From NCBI RefSeq assembly GCF_019703515.2, contig NC_059368.1:30187289-30251288 (forward strand): a DNA stretch of 64,000 nucleotides, read 5' to 3'. The translations under genes were made by a program, and so were the position numbers. The first letter of the stretch is position 1. Every line of letters starts with the position of its first letter. Under the pieces are notes generated by a model. That model saw only the letters and a program-made list of their open reading frames with translations. It had not been told where the DNA came from and did not search any database. Of the stretch, positions 46,755 through 58,190 are shown in pieces. The stretch comes from Myxocyprinus asiaticus (Eukaryota > Chordata > Actinopteri > Cypriniformes > Catostomidae).

Positions 46755-47436
46755 TTAAAGGGATAGTTCACCCAAAAATGAAACTTACCCTCATGATATC
46801 TCAGGTGTATATGACTTTCTTTCTTCAACAGAACACATTTGAAGAAAGATAGAAACATTTCTCAGCTCAGTAGGTCCTTAAAATACAAGTGAATGGTGAT
46901 CCAATTTTTGAAGCTCCAAAATTCACAGACAGTCAGCATAAATGTCATCCATTCGCCTCCAGCTGTTAAAATAATGTCTTCTAAAGCGATACAATCGCTT
47001 TTGGTGCGAAAATGATAAATACTGAAGTACTTTTTTAAACTCTAAATCATGCTTCTGGTCAGAAGCAGAACGAGCGTGTGACATAATCGCACTGGCATTT
47101 CAAACACGAGAACTGATGCATGTGCATCACAGCTGGAAGAGCAGCACTGTTTACAAGTGAGAAGGAGGAATACTGTACAGTAGCTTTCTTTTTTTTTTTT
47201 TTTTTTTTTTTTTAAGATCTGTATTCCTCTGTTTCTTTACTCACACTGGTGTGTTTGTGTGCTTATCCTGGATGTCTTAACCAAGGGGAGAATGTGAGAT
47301 TACGTCTGTATCATGGCAACAGTAACATGTCTTCAAATGTGTTGTGGTGAAGAAACAAAGTCATACACACCTGGGATATCATGAGGGTAAGTAAATAATG
47401 AGAGCATTTTAATTTTTGAGTGAACTATACCTTTAA
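46755..47436. mobile_element. TTAA-bounded foldback MITE, long subfamily
   Basis: Starts TTAAAGGGATAGTTCACCC and ends GAGTGAACTATACCTTTAA. It shares with 5660-6542 the central block around AGAGCAGCACTGTTTACAAG and GCTTATCCTGGATGTCTTAA. A run of about 25 T lies at 47190-47214. Confidence 0.82.
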
Positions 47437-48599
47437 GAATGACCCTGGGATAACAATGTCAAGGGTGAAAAGCCCTTCAAACGCACACACATACTCAGAA
47501 TCTCACTCATAAATTAAAATGAGAAACCACAGCAGCACTAGAGTCTTTAAAATTGTAGACACACAATGCACAAAAAAGCAAGGCTTTATGTTTTTAGACC
47601 AATAATCACACTAACATAGTGACACACAGACTAAGATTGACATTTATCACTGTATGCTTAGTAAGGTATAAAAGCAAGTGTGGTCACAGCTATTCGTTTT
47701 CAGGTCTTCACATCTCTGTGCAATGGAATTTACCTCAAACCACAGTTAGCATGAACCCCTGCTGTTCTCACACACGCTACATTCTCAGACATGACCTCAA
47801 CTACAAAGCCATGGTGCATAGCTAACGTAACATGTGAAAGTGCATGAACACCTGGAGAACCGAGAGGCCACAAGTCACGAAAGGCTAACTAAACTTACTC
47901 TCTGCATGTTTGTTTGAGTGTGAAAGACATGATTAGAATATAAATGTGGGGGACAAAGTTTCTATCAACCAAAATATTAATGACGTGTTGAGGTCACACC
48001 TTAGCACCTTAACATTTTCGAGCCTGTACCTGTGAAATATGCCAGAATTGTGCAAATTCAAGTACACCACTGGGATATAAACCAAATTTTGACTGGAAAG
48101 CATTATGTATTTTATTGCTCTTGTTTTTAACGTAAGTTTTTATTAAAGTACGATCACTGTGTGTGTCTTGCAAATAAAAAATAGCACACTATTTGCCACC
48201 TATATATTGTACATGCAGATCTCTGGTGGTTTTTATCCTATCCAGCTCAGCTAACCACATTGTTAACTGAACACTGAGGTGAAGACTCATTTAAGTCTCC
48301 TAACTTTCCTAGAATTTGGCATTAGTGCTACTGTTCTGACATTTAATTTGAATGTACCTCAGCAGGAAACATTTTAAGGATCTAGCGAATTCTGGTCACA
48401 CTTGTTAAACCGGTTGTATTCTGGTGCCTTTAAAACACTGAATCAGCTAAATTTTTAAATTGTCCAGTTATAGTAGGCTATGTGTGCATAGAGCAAATAG
48501 ACATACAGATGCAGCATCAATACTGAATCTTGGGTCTCTTATTGAGTTATTTTTTCTTGGCATTGTATATTTTTTTCATTCTAAATTGTTATTGTGTAT
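47437..48599. other. spacer, nothing recognised
   Basis: No gene or repeat boundary was seen. Confidence 0.45.
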
Positions 48600-49035
48600 T
48601 ATGTTTATTTCAGTCTCTTTCAGTGGACATTCCAGTGAAACAGTTTTTAGAATGGGATAAACTTTTATCAAGATTTATCTGGCAAGGGAGGAAACCCAGA
48701 ATTAGCTTTAAAATCCTTCAATTATTAAAGAACAAAGGGGTAATGGCCCTTCCTTGTATGAGAGATTATTATAATGCAGCCCAGATAAAACCTCTAGGTG
48801 TGCTGGTGTAATCCAGAATATGGATCCAGATGGAAAGAAATAGTAAGTGCCATACCTCAAGAGGTCTCAGTTCAGGTTGTGCTGGGAGATAAGGGACTGT
48901 TAAGTAAAGAACTAGATATTTATAATCCATGGGTAAATGTATCCCCAAAAAAATTGGAAGAAAGTAATGAAAATATAGGATTCCCTTTCGTAGGAACTCG
49001 AGCCGCATTCTCGCATTGGGACACACTCTGAGTGT
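48600..49035 (+). pseudogene. L1-like LINE ORF2 fragment
   Basis: The plus-strand text reads DIPVKQFLEWDKLLSRFIWQ, GRKPRISFKILQLLKNKGV and MALPCMRDYYNAAQIKPL, then in a shifted frame CNPEYGSRWKEIVSAIPQ. This is the region after the polymerase core of fish L1-like ORF2 (FIW-GK-PRISFK-LQ-PK-GG-ALP pattern). The homology stops near 49035. There is at least one frameshift, near 48805, and no catalytic box. Confidence 0.78.
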
Positions 49036-50157
49036 CACGTGGTCTGAAGCCCTTATACAATCATGGCAAATTATTGGCTGATGGCGCTTAAGCATTGCCC
49101 TAAGGAGCTAAGACATGGGCTCCATAAAGGCGCTCACTTTGCGCAATTGAGTCAGATTTTCTGTTCTTCAGTGCATGATCTCGTCTGTCCCATGTTGTTC
49201 CAACAACTCACGTCAAAGCGAGGATTATTATTATTATTCCTTTTGAGTGACAACACAGGATGGAATTTAAGAAGTGACTCTTAAGTCATAAGGTCATTCT
49301 TAAGTAAGAAGTCATTTTATACAGCGTAATTTCAGAGCAATTTAAAAAAAAAACAATTCCAAACATTACAAGTGTCCGACAGGGACAGCGGCACTGTTCG
49401 AGGCTTACAATTTCTCATCACGAGGCATTATCCCCACTTGTTGGCGGATTTCCATTCACAGGAATGAATTCTTGCAATTATTAGTTTTATTAAAAATATC
49501 TATCCAGTGTAAAATGTTTCCAGCAGTTTGTCCTGCAGCAGTATCAATTTTTATTCTTTTTTTGTGTATGTATTGAAAGTATATAGGCATGATTACAATG
49601 TTTAATATATTTATGTAACACAAAGAATGCATAAAATAACAGAACAATGTTGTAATTTTGACAAATGTTCATTCATTCACATCCTTTTTCAATGAAGTGT
49701 AACTTTTCATTTAGTTTTCATAGTATTTTTAAATAAAACTTTTTTGTGAAATAAAGTCGAAAGACAATGCGGGAAAGTTTTTCTTGTTTCAAAAGGGGGT
49801 ATGGCCAAAAAATTGTGAACCACTGGTTTAAATGGTGAATTCATGATTTAAATTTATTTATTATGTTAAAATTCAAGCATAATATGCACTGAGGTACAAA
49901 CAAATCGGCTATTAGCTAATATTTAAGTTGATAATTGAGTGCTATGCATTTCATGTGCCTGTATCTATGCAGGCCAGTTTTTTTATGTATTTGAACTCTT
50001 CCGGATGGAAGATGGTGAGCCACCCCCAGTTGATCCTTGGATTCATGGAAGAAGTTGATTTCTGCAGACTGTTCTTTGATAATTTCACAGTGATGTAGGA
50101 CTACATTGGAACCTCGAATTGTATTTCGAGGAAAAGAACTGAACTCTACTGAGAAAG
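49036..50157. other. spacer with one MITE end
   Basis: Near 49790-49835 GGCCAAAAAATTGTGAACCACTGG resembles the right end of a hAT-type MITE (TTGAGAACCACTG). I could not place a left partner. The rest is unrecognised. Confidence 0.4.
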
Positions 50158-50505
50158 AAACTATTTTCTTTTGATATTTAAGAGACTGAAATGGGAAAAT
50201 TGGGTTAGAAACTCAAATACTTACACTGATAACACAACCACAATTTATTGTTGTTCTTGTTGAAAAATTTGTATTGTATTTTCCCTGTTACATTTCAAAA
50301 CAGTCCATACTGTTACAAAAATTGTATTTTTGTTGTCATATCTGTCAGTAATATTTGGTGAGCTATTTACTACAGTTCTTTTATTAGCCTTCTAAATGCC
50401 CTAGTTATCCGGTCCTAGTGTGTACTTAACATCTAAGGGTTACATAATTTTAACACAATAAATATTAAAATGATTTGTTTATTACACTCTTTGTTTAGAT
50501 TTATT
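50158..50505 (+). mobile_element. L1-like 3' UTR segment, copy 1
   Basis: The block AAACTATTTTCTTTTGATAT through AACACAATAAATATTAAAAT and on to CTCTTTGTTTAGATT is repeated at 56613-56926 plus 63003-63045. It lies downstream of the L1-like ORF2 fragment at 48600-49035 on the same strand, so I read it as the 3' UTR of that family. The link between the two is inferred. Confidence 0.6.
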
Positions 50506-50783
50506 AGTAAATTGTACAGTATTTTTTATAATTATTTTTATAGTTTAATATTGAAAATCTGAGACAAGACTACAACAGCAAAAGCTATTCAGTTTTAATG
50601 AGACCCTCATATAACAAAAATAAAAAAGTTTAAATATGGTTGTTATAACAAAATCAACCCCTGGGGCATTGCCAAAGTTGAAGAAACACCCAAATACAAG
50701 CAAATTATCATAAACATCCAATAATATTAACAATGCTACAATGCAAAGACCTTTAAATTTCAAGACAAGATGAAAAAAGTATA
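50506..50783. other. spacer, nothing recognised
   Basis: AT-rich flank of the second DIRS1 copy. Confidence 0.45.
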
Positions 50784-50860
50784 ACGTCCTGGTTACTTGC
50801 GTAACCTCTGTTCCCTGATGGAGGGAATGAGACGTTGTGTCGATGTAGTGACACTAGGGG
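50784..50860. repeat. DIRS1 copy 2, left terminus (truncated repeat)
   Basis: Matches the first 77 bp of the left terminal repeat (CGTCCTGG through GTGACACTAGGGG). It then jumps at 50860/50861 into recombinase sequence that corresponds to 36312 in copy 1. About 1.5 kb, including the rest of the repeat and the internal complementary region, has been removed. Confidence 0.88.
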
Positions 50861-51330
50861 AACCTTGGGCACATAGCCCGGTCGGGGTCTCAAGATCACA
50901 TGAGAGTAGCCCGGACCGAACTCCAGGCACGTTTCGCTGACAGAGAACGCTTGCAGGTCTCCTACCCTCTTGATAGAAGTGAGCGCAGTCAGGAGGGCAG
51001 TCTTCAAGGAGAGTGCCTTAAGCTCAGCTGACTGCAAAGGCTCAAAGGGGGCTCTCTGTAGACCCTGAAGAACTACAGAGAGGTCCCATGAGGGAATGAG
51101 GCACGGTCTGGAGGGGTTCAGCCTCCTGGCACCTCTCAGGAACCTGATTATCAGGTCGTGCTTCCCTAAGGACTTACCGTCCACTGTGTCGTGGTGTGCT
51201 GCTATAGCAGAAACGTACACCATAAAGGTGGAAGGGAACAGCCGCCCTTCCAACCTCTCCTGCAGGAAGGAAAGCACCAATCTGACTGCACATCTCTGGG
51301 GGTCTTCTCGTCAGGAAGAACACCACTTAG
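50861..51330 (-). pseudogene. DIRS1 tyrosine recombinase, copy 2, N-terminal part only
   Basis: The minus-strand frame from 51280 reads FLQERLEGRLFPSTFMVYVS, AIAAHHDTVDGKSLGKHDLI, LQSAELKALSLKTALLTALT, SIKRVGDLQAFSVSETCLEF and ends at RPRPGYVPKVP, where the deletion junction at 50860 puts it into terminal-repeat sequence. The first catalytic arginine is present (KRVGDL). The HxxR box and the tyrosine are absent. The N-terminal SAM-like domain is better kept here than in copy 1. Confidence 0.88.
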
Positions 51331-51366
51331 CGAACAGATGCATACAGGCGCCTCGTAAAGGGGGCC

Positions 51367-52200
51367 CTAGCCTGAGTGATCATGTCTACCACTGCAGGTG
51401 GTAGATCGCTTAGGTCTTCCGCATCCCGTCCAGGGGCCAGACATGGAGATTCCATAGGTCTGGTCGCGGGTGCCAGATGGTGCCCCGTCCCTGAAAAAGA
51501 AGGGGAATTCGCTGGGGGGGGGGGCTGCCGCGAGGAGCGTGAGGTCCGAGAACCATGTCTGGGTGGGCCAGTAGGGTGCTACCAGGACGGCCTGCTCCTC
51601 GTCCTCCCTGACCTTGCACAGAGTTACTGGGGGAAACGCATATTTACATAGGCCAGGAGGCCAGCTGTGTGCCAGCACATCTATGCCAAGGGGTGCCTCG
51701 GTCAGGGCGTACCAGAGCAGGCAGTGGGAGGATTCTTGGAAGGCAAACAGGTCTACCTGTGCCTGTCCGAATTGACTCCAAATCAGTTGGACCACCTGAG
51801 GGTGGAGTCTCCACTCTACCCTGAGGGTAACCTGCCGTGACAGCGCGTCCACTGTAGTGTTGAGGTCGCCCGGGATGTGAGTGGCTCGCAGCAACTTGAA
51901 GTGCTGCCGACTCCAGAGGAGGAGACGGCGGGTGAGTTGTGACATACAACGAGAGCGCAGACCACCTTGGCGGTTGATATATGCTACCGTTGCCGTGTTG
52001 TCTGTCCGAACTAACACGTGCTTGCCCTGGATCAACGGCCAGAACCTCCGCAGGGCAAGCAGAATTGCCAACAACTCGAGGCAGTTGATGTGCCAACGCA
52101 ACCGTGGGCCGTCCATAATCCAGCGGCTGCGTGCCCATTGCAAACAGTGCCCCAGCCCATTTGGAGGCGTCTGTTGTGACCACGACACGCCTGGAGACAT
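51367..52200 (-). pseudogene. DIRS1 RNase H and linker to recombinase, copy 2
   Basis: The 277-codon minus-strand frame covers RWHINCLELLAILLALRRF, VLVRTDNTATVAYINRQGG, HIPGDLNTTVDALSRQVTLR, then QAQVDLFAFQESSHCLLWYA and VLVAPYWPTQTWFSDL. These are the RNase H middle and end, followed by the conserved DIRS linker before the recombinase. The first RNase H motif (VVVTTDAS) lies just upstream in another frame, so a frameshift near 52150-52170 breaks it. Copy 1 has lost the linker. Confidence 0.88.
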
Positions 52201-53110
52201 GCTCTAGGGGAACACCTGCCCGTAGAAATGAGAGGTCGGTCCAAGGGCTGAAGAGATGGTGACAGACCAGCGTGATGACTGCGCGATGTGTCCCGTGGTG
52301 CCATGCCCATCTCGGGACTTGAGTCTGAAGCAAGTGCTGAAGCGGTCTCATATGCATCAACTCGAGCGGGGTGGCCACCGCTGAGGATGCCATATGCCCC
52401 AGGAGCCTCTGAAAGAGTTTCAGTGGAACCGCTGTTTTCTGTTTGAACGCCTTCAAACAGGCCAGCACTGACTGTGTGCACTCGTTCGTGAGGCGCGCTG
52501 TCAAAGAGACCAACTCCAAACCGAGAAAAGAGATGCTCTGAACCGGGAGGAGCTTGCTCTTTTCCCAGTTGACCCGAAGCCCTAAATGGCTGAGGTGTGA
52601 GAGCACCAAGTCCCTGTGTGCACACAACATGTCCTGAGAGTGAGCTAGGATTAGCCACTCATTGAGATAGTTGAGAATGCAAATGCCCACTTCCCTTAAT
52701 GGGGCAAGAGCTGCCTCTGCGACCTTCATGAAGACACGAGGGGACAAGGACAGGCTGAAAGGGAGGACCTTGTATTGATACGCCTGACCCTCAAATGCAA
52801 ACCGCAGGAAGGGTCTGTGTCGAGGTAGAATCGAGACGTGAAAGAACGCGTCCTTCATGTCTAAGCCATGAACCAATCTTGATGCCGGACGCTTGCCAGA
52901 ATGCGTTTTTGCGTCAGCATCTTGAACAGGAGTCTGTGTAAAGCCTGGTTCCATACTCGCAGGTCCAAGATTGGCCGCAACCCACCGCCTTTTTTCGGTA
53001 CGATGAATTAGGGGCTGTAAAACACCTTCTTCATCTCGGCTGGAGGGACAGATTCTATCGCACTCTTCCATTGGAGGGTAGCGATCTCCGCGCGCAAGGT
53101 AGCAGCGTTT
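52150..53110 (-). pseudogene. DIRS1 reverse transcriptase, copy 2, catalytic DD replaced by NE
   Basis: It lies within a 597-codon minus-strand frame (51644-53437), of which only this middle part is in the RT frame. It has LDMKDAFFHVSILPRHRPFL (motif A, aspartate present), YKVLPFSLSLSPRVFMKV (motif B), and CILNYLNEWLILAHSQ, where the expected YLDD reads YLNE. Both metal-binding aspartates are changed. Upstream of motif A the frame is shifted by one base (near 52875). LRVNWEKSKLLPVQSISFLG follows as in copy 1. The rest of the long frame, before and after, is out of frame with real coding sequence. Confidence 0.9.
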
Positions 53111-53452
53111 TCGTCCTTCACCAAGGTGAAGTGGATACCGCTGAACCTGGGCGGATGCCTGGCGATCTGAATCACGTAGCTGAGTTAGACGGTCCGGACC
53201 AGCCATCGCGACAGATTGGAAAGCGCAAGCCACACATCCAAGTTCCACACAAGGGGGACCAAAGGGAAAACATTGTCGGACATACCGGCAGGTGGGGCCT
53301 CGCGGCGGGGCGGAGCTTGAGGTGCCACACCATGCCTTGGCCGTGCTAGGGAGTCTAGAGACATCGAAGCACTTACCTGGCTCCTTGTGACCACCCCTGA
53401 ACAGCCTGGGACAGGGGAGGAAGAGGCCTGTCCTCACAACCCGTGGAGACTG

Positions 53453-54740
53453 TCACATCGGGGCGGATTTGTGCCATAGCTGGGCGCACAGGGGCGGGGA
53501 GACCGCCGCTGGAGTGCCAGTCCTGCAAGGAAATACCCATGGACGGTGGTCGCGATGACGACTGTGCACACTGGGTATGTGACCCAGGGAAGGAGGAAAC
53601 TGCTCTTTTGCTGAGCTGTTGGGTACCGCAGCCACTTCGGTATGCAGCGAAATCAAATAAAAAGGCAACAAAAGATTCTCCACCCAGCCCTCCACCGGGG
53701 CATGGAGTGGTCTTACTACCAGCTCCAATGCAGTGGGTTTCGTCGAATCTGGGTCACCCGTCTCAGGGGCGCTTTGACGACCTTCGTGAGTTCTTAGCGG
53801 CCAGCTGTTAGACGGGTGGCGTCTGCTTCCTGTGGTGGGCTCCATGCCAGGGCCGGGCCAAAGAGACAGGGGGATGCCTTTGGCGACGATCAGACGGGGT
53901 GCGGATCTTGAGCCGTGCCGGGGCAGGATATGACGGATAGCCTCCGTCTGCTGCTTCACCGTCGAGAACTGCTGGGCAAAGTCCTCGACGGTTTCACCGA
54001 GTAGGCCAGCCTGGGAGATGGGGGCAGCAAGGAACCGTGTCTTGTCGGCCTCACCCATCTTGACCAGGTTGAGCCAAAAGTAGCGCTCCTAGACCACTAA
54101 TGTGGACATCGTCCGCCCGAGAGACCGCGCTGTGACCTTCGTCGCTCGGAGAGCAAGGTCGGTTGCCGAGCGCAGTTCCTGAATCAGATCTGGGGTGGAA
54201 CTACCCTTGTGCAGTTCTTTTAGCGCCTTGGCTTGGTTGACCTACAGGAGAGCCATGGCGTGCAGGGCAGAGGCGGCTTGTCCAGCAGCACTGTAGGCTT
54301 TGGCCGTCAGGGACAACGTGAACCTACAGAGCTTGGACGGGAGCTTTGGGCGTCCGCGCCAGGTGGTGGCACTCTGCGGGCATAGGTGCACCGCGAGCAC
54401 CTTATCCACTGGGGGAATCACTGTATAGCCCCTGGCAGCCCCACCATCGAGGGTAGTGAGGGTGGGGGAACTGAGAAATCGGGACCAGGCAGTAAAAGGT
54501 GCACTTCCGGGAAGAAAGGCACTGGAGCTGGGTGTGGCTGCTTTGAGTGGCGCCGCGAGCCCAGGAACCAATCATCAAGCCGCAAGGGTTCAGGGGAGCG
54601 CGGAGGGTTCCACTCTAGCCCGACGCTCGCAGCCGCCCAGGAAAGCGTCCTGTCATCTCTGCATCAGCCTGTGACTGGGCAATTGACCCCAAAGGGGGGA
54701 GCCCAGCTGAGGCTTCTGCGTCCGACTGGACAAGCCCGCT
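53453..54740 (-). pseudogene. DIRS1 gag-like region, copy 2
   Basis: Minus-strand frames at 54242-54571 (GYTVIPPVDKVLAVHLCPQS; LTAKAYSAAGQAASALHAMA) and 53453-54058 (GEADKTRFLAAPISQAGLLG; ETVEDFAQQFSTVKQQTEAI) together give the gag core, including the segment deleted in copy 1. The N-terminus corresponds to 54600-54740 (ESGLVQSDAEASAGLPPLG) and is cut off by the right-hand deletion. Frame breaks lie near 54240 and 54060. Confidence 0.85.
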
Positions 54741-54746
54741 CTCCGA

Positions 54747-54787
54747 TGACACAACGACACAACGTCGAGTGAGTGACAGATAGGGAA
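54747..54787. repeat. DIRS1 copy 2, right terminus (truncated repeat)
   Basis: Only the outer 40 bp (ACACAACGTCGAGTGAGTGA through ATAGGGAA) remain, joined directly to the gag N-terminus. AAC follows at the border. Confidence 0.85.
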
Positions 54788-54796
54788 CACTGGAGC

Positions 54797-54829
<33 letters not shown>

Positions 54830-54868
54830 AATAATAATAATAATAATAAAAATAATAATAAAAAACAT
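54797..54868. repeat. (ATC)n(ATA)n compound microsatellite
   Basis: About 10 ATC units followed by AAT/ATA units, starting 9 bp beyond the DIRS1 copy 2 end. It leads up to the SINE3 start. Confidence 0.95.
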
Positions 54869-54882
54869 CATAAATGTTCCAT

Positions 54883-55434
54883 GTCAGCAGCCATATCACC
54901 CTGTAGCTCAAGCTTGGTTGCCCATTGAAGCTAAGCAGGGTTGAGCCTGGCCAGTACCTGGATGGGAGACCTCCTGGGGAAAACTAAAGTTGCTGCTGGA
55001 AGAGGTGTTAGGGATGCCAGCAGGGGGTGCTCACCCTTCAGTCTGTGTGGGTCCTAATGCCCCAGTATAGTGACAGGAACACTATACTGTAAAAAGGCAT
55101 TGTCCTTTGGATGAGATTTTAAACTGAGGTCCTGACTCTCTGTGGTCATCAAAAATCCCAGGGCACTCTTGTAAAAGAGTAGGTGTCCTGGCCAAATTCC
55201 CCCCATTGGCCCTTCTCAATCATAGCCTCCTAATAATCCCCATCCAGCTCTATAACTCTACTCTCTCCTCACCACCAATAGCTAGTGTGGGGTGAGTGTA
55301 CTGGTGCACTACGGCTGCTGTTGCATCATCCAGGTGGATGCTGCACACTGGTGTTGGTTGAGGAGAGTCCTCTGTTCACTGTGTAAAGTGCTTTGAGTGT
55401 AGTATCTGAAAAAGTGCTAAATAAATGCAACATT
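54883..55434 (+). mobile_element. SINE3-type element, 5S-rRNA-derived promoter
   Basis: The 5' part (GCAGCCATATCACCCTGTAG, GAAGCTAAGCAGGGTTGAGC, CCTGGATGGGAGACCTCCTG) carries the A box, intermediate element and C box of 5S rRNA genes. The body follows the zebrafish SINE3 pattern (CCAGTATAGTGACAGGAACA; CCAATAGCTAGTGTGGGG; ATCATCCAGGTGGATGCTGC; TGTAAAGTGCTTTGAGTG) and the 3' end is AAATAAATGCAACATTC. It is about 550 bp, near full length with scattered changes. It is a retroelement and not a 5S gene. Confidence 0.93.
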
Positions 55435-56555
55435 CATTCATTTACACTTAACGGGGGGGGGGGGGCGTAAACAGCCAGACTGAGTCAATTAGGATTCTTT
55501 TGGCTCCAGAATAGAGTGGTTTACGAGCCCGGGAGCCAAAAGAACTAATGCGGTGAAGATCTATGCAGTTGGAGTGTCTCAGTAAGAGCTTGGAAGAAAT
55601 GGACTCATTTAAAAGAAACTGTGTGTGCTGTAAAACCACTTGGCCTTGAGAATGTTGAACCCAGCAAAACAGAGACACCCGTTACCTCTTACACAACACT
55701 CTCAATAGAAGAATTTTTTTTCACATGAATGCTAGCCAGACTCCAAACATCTCTCACACACAGGAATTACTAAATCCAACTAAAGTCCAAACTTTCACCA
55801 TTATTGTTTGGGGATGCCAAAGTATTTTGCCTGTAAACAGCAGTTTGTCTTTCCAGCAAAAAAGTTACTCAGAGCGGTTAGACCACAATTACGGCCAATG
55901 CGGTTAACCAGAAATGTGTAGATGTTGAAACTCCCATAATTTAGATTTACCTTTGTGGAAATCCTTCCACAAAATCCCCAAAACCACCTATTTAAGATTT
56001 GGCATTGGGTAATTCAAAATATTTTGCAAGATTACTGCAGTAATTATGCATTATGAAGTCTTACTTTATATACTTTATAGTATGGACAGCTTTAACCCAA
56101 CACTCACAAACTGAACATACATCAGCACACCCTAAATATCTACAGTCATCCAGTCATAAACCTCAAATGGCATTTAATTTTGACAGTCAGTCATTCAGCT
56201 AAAGTTATTAGGTACCAAAAGAGAGATAAGAAAGTCTCACTCCAAGATTTAGGGCTCTCTGACTGTACTTTATGATTGTCATTAAGTTGTTGCAGGGATT
56301 AAATAATTGTTGAAAAAAAAAAAAAGGTTTAATATTTAGTGTGGTAAATCTAAAACTGCTCATCAGTGTTGTTTGAAATGACCAATCAAATCAAAGAAGG
56401 CTGGACTCATGCTTCATTGAAGTTTAGCGGGAATCAAGTGGAGCAGCAAGTTCAGCAAGTTAAGCAGTTCAGTTTAAGAGTGTCAGTGCCATGTAAGATG
56501 TAAGTAGTGAAACATGCCATATTTGTCTACTTTTGGCAAAATATGCCATTTTGGA
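55435..56555. other. spacer with a G run and a short hairpin
   Basis: A run of 13 G lies at 55453-55465. A perfect 12-bp inverted repeat pairs TCTTTTGGCTCC (55496-55507) with GGAGCCAAAAGA (55532-55543). The rest is unrecognised. Confidence 0.5.
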
Positions 56556-57730
56556 TTTAGACTATGTCATGTACAATAATCGCAATGTTATTCAAAAATT
56601 GAGAAAAACAAAACAAAACTATTTTCTTTTGATATTTAAGAGACTGAAACGGGATAACTGGGTTAGAAATTCAAACACTTACACTGATAACACACCCACA
56701 CTTTATTGTTGTTCTTGTTGTAACAATTGTATTGTATTTTCCCTGTTACATTTCAAGACAGCCCATGCTGTTACAGAAATTGTATTTTTGTTGTTCATAT
56801 ATGTCAATAATTTCTGGTGGGCTATTTACTACAGTTATTTTATTAGCCTTCTAAATTCCTTAGTTATCTGGTCCTAGTGTGTACTTACTGTCTAAGGGTT
56901 ACATAATTTTAACACAATAAATATTAGCCTCTTAACACCCGGCCTCTTTTTGTGCACAAGCTTGAAAACGACATACCCAAAGTAAAACTCTTCTAGCTCT
57001 TGAACCCGTTGGTCTACAAACACAAACTTGGGTTTGCTTGAAAGTAGACACTTAGACATTTGTTATTCAAGAGTAAAAATGTATCATTGTAGTATAAAAA
57101 AAAATTAGTTAGAGCTATTCAAATATTTTGAATAGTGAGTGCAAATATTATTTATAAAATCTAAATCAAATCCCTTTATTGTCACTCAACCATAAGTGCA
57201 ACAGTGGGTGAAAGTCTTGGGTGCAGTTCCAAGCAATATAGCAGTATGAAAATTACAATAAACATCTCATTTACACATAACACAGTTTACATATCTGTTA
57301 CTCAACGCAATATACACTTAATAATATGCAATATACAGTATAGACAAAATAAGAAGACTATATACAAAAAAATTATAAAATAAAATAAAAATAATTTACA
57401 ATATACAGTTTACATGTAATCAGTGGAAATAATATGAAGTGTTGTGTTAACATTCAGCTGTTGGTTGATAGTCAGTTGCCAGTGTGTTATTAAGAGAAGT
57501 ATAAAATGTGAGTCCAGTCTGAGGCTAATAAACTGCGGTGCCGGTCAAAAGTTTAGGGTCACTTACTTATTCTTTATTTTTATTTTTATTTTTTTCACAT
57601 TTTAGAATAATAGTAAAGTCATCTAAACTATGTAATAACATAAATGGAACTGGGAATTATGTTGTTTATTTAATCCAAAATAAATCAAAATTATGTTATA
57701 TTTTAGAATCTTCAAAGTAGCCACCATTAA

Positions 57731-58159
57731 TGTTTGATGTGGTTGTTCATGTTTTTCCTGTCTTTTATTTTGAAAATCTAGTTCCTGTTTTATGTCATGT
57801 GTTCCCTAGTTATGTGATTCCTGTTTCCCTCCATGTTCTTGTGTCTTGTTTTCATTGGGTTATTGTCTTGTTATCTTGTTATCAGTTCTGTCTGTTCATT
57901 GGTTCCCTCGTCATTGTTTTACCCCTTGTCCATGTATTTAAGCCCTCATGTTTTCCATTGTCCTTTGTCATGTTTGGTAATGTTGTCATGTTAAGTCAAG
58001 TCAAGTCAAAGTTAAGTCAAGTTCATGTTTATGTTTTGTTTAGTTCATGTTTATAGTTAGGGTTACTGGATATCACTTCTGTAAATAAACTGCACTTGGG
58101 TTCATCTTTACTTCATCGTCATCGTCTTCATCATCGTCATTGTCAGCACCAATATTACA
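57731..58159 (+). repeat. left LTR
   Basis: Runs from TGTTTGATGTGGTTGTTCAT to CAGCACCAATATTACA. It has a TATTTAAGCCC promoter-like motif near 57936 and AATAAACTGC near 58084. The first bases (57726-57730) also align with the right LTR, so the exact start could be 5 bp earlier. Confidence 0.88.
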
Positions 58160-58190
58160 GAATGTTACAGAAATACCTGACCGACACAAT

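Larger units (their letters stand above)
50784..54787 (-). mobile_element. DIRS1-type retrotransposon, copy 2, internally deleted
   Basis: The left end AACGTCCTGGTTACTTGCG and the right end GTGACAGATAGGGAAC are the two DIRS1 termini, each with an AAC trinucleotide at the border. Order on the minus strand is gag, RT, RNase H, start of recombinase. The catalytic part of the recombinase, the internal complementary region and most of both terminal repeats are missing. The element is close to copy 1 in sequence (long identical stretches) and in the same orientation, with about 10.5 kb between the two. Confidence 0.92.

Noticed and set aside
51644..53437. 597-codon minus-strand frame as one protein
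   Set aside because: Only the middle (about 52150-52890) reads as DIRS1 reverse transcriptase. The rest is out of frame with the real gag and RNase H sequence.
54883..55000. A 5S rRNA gene
   Set aside because: The promoter elements are 5S-like, but the sequence continues into a SINE3 body and lacks a complete 5S coding sequence.
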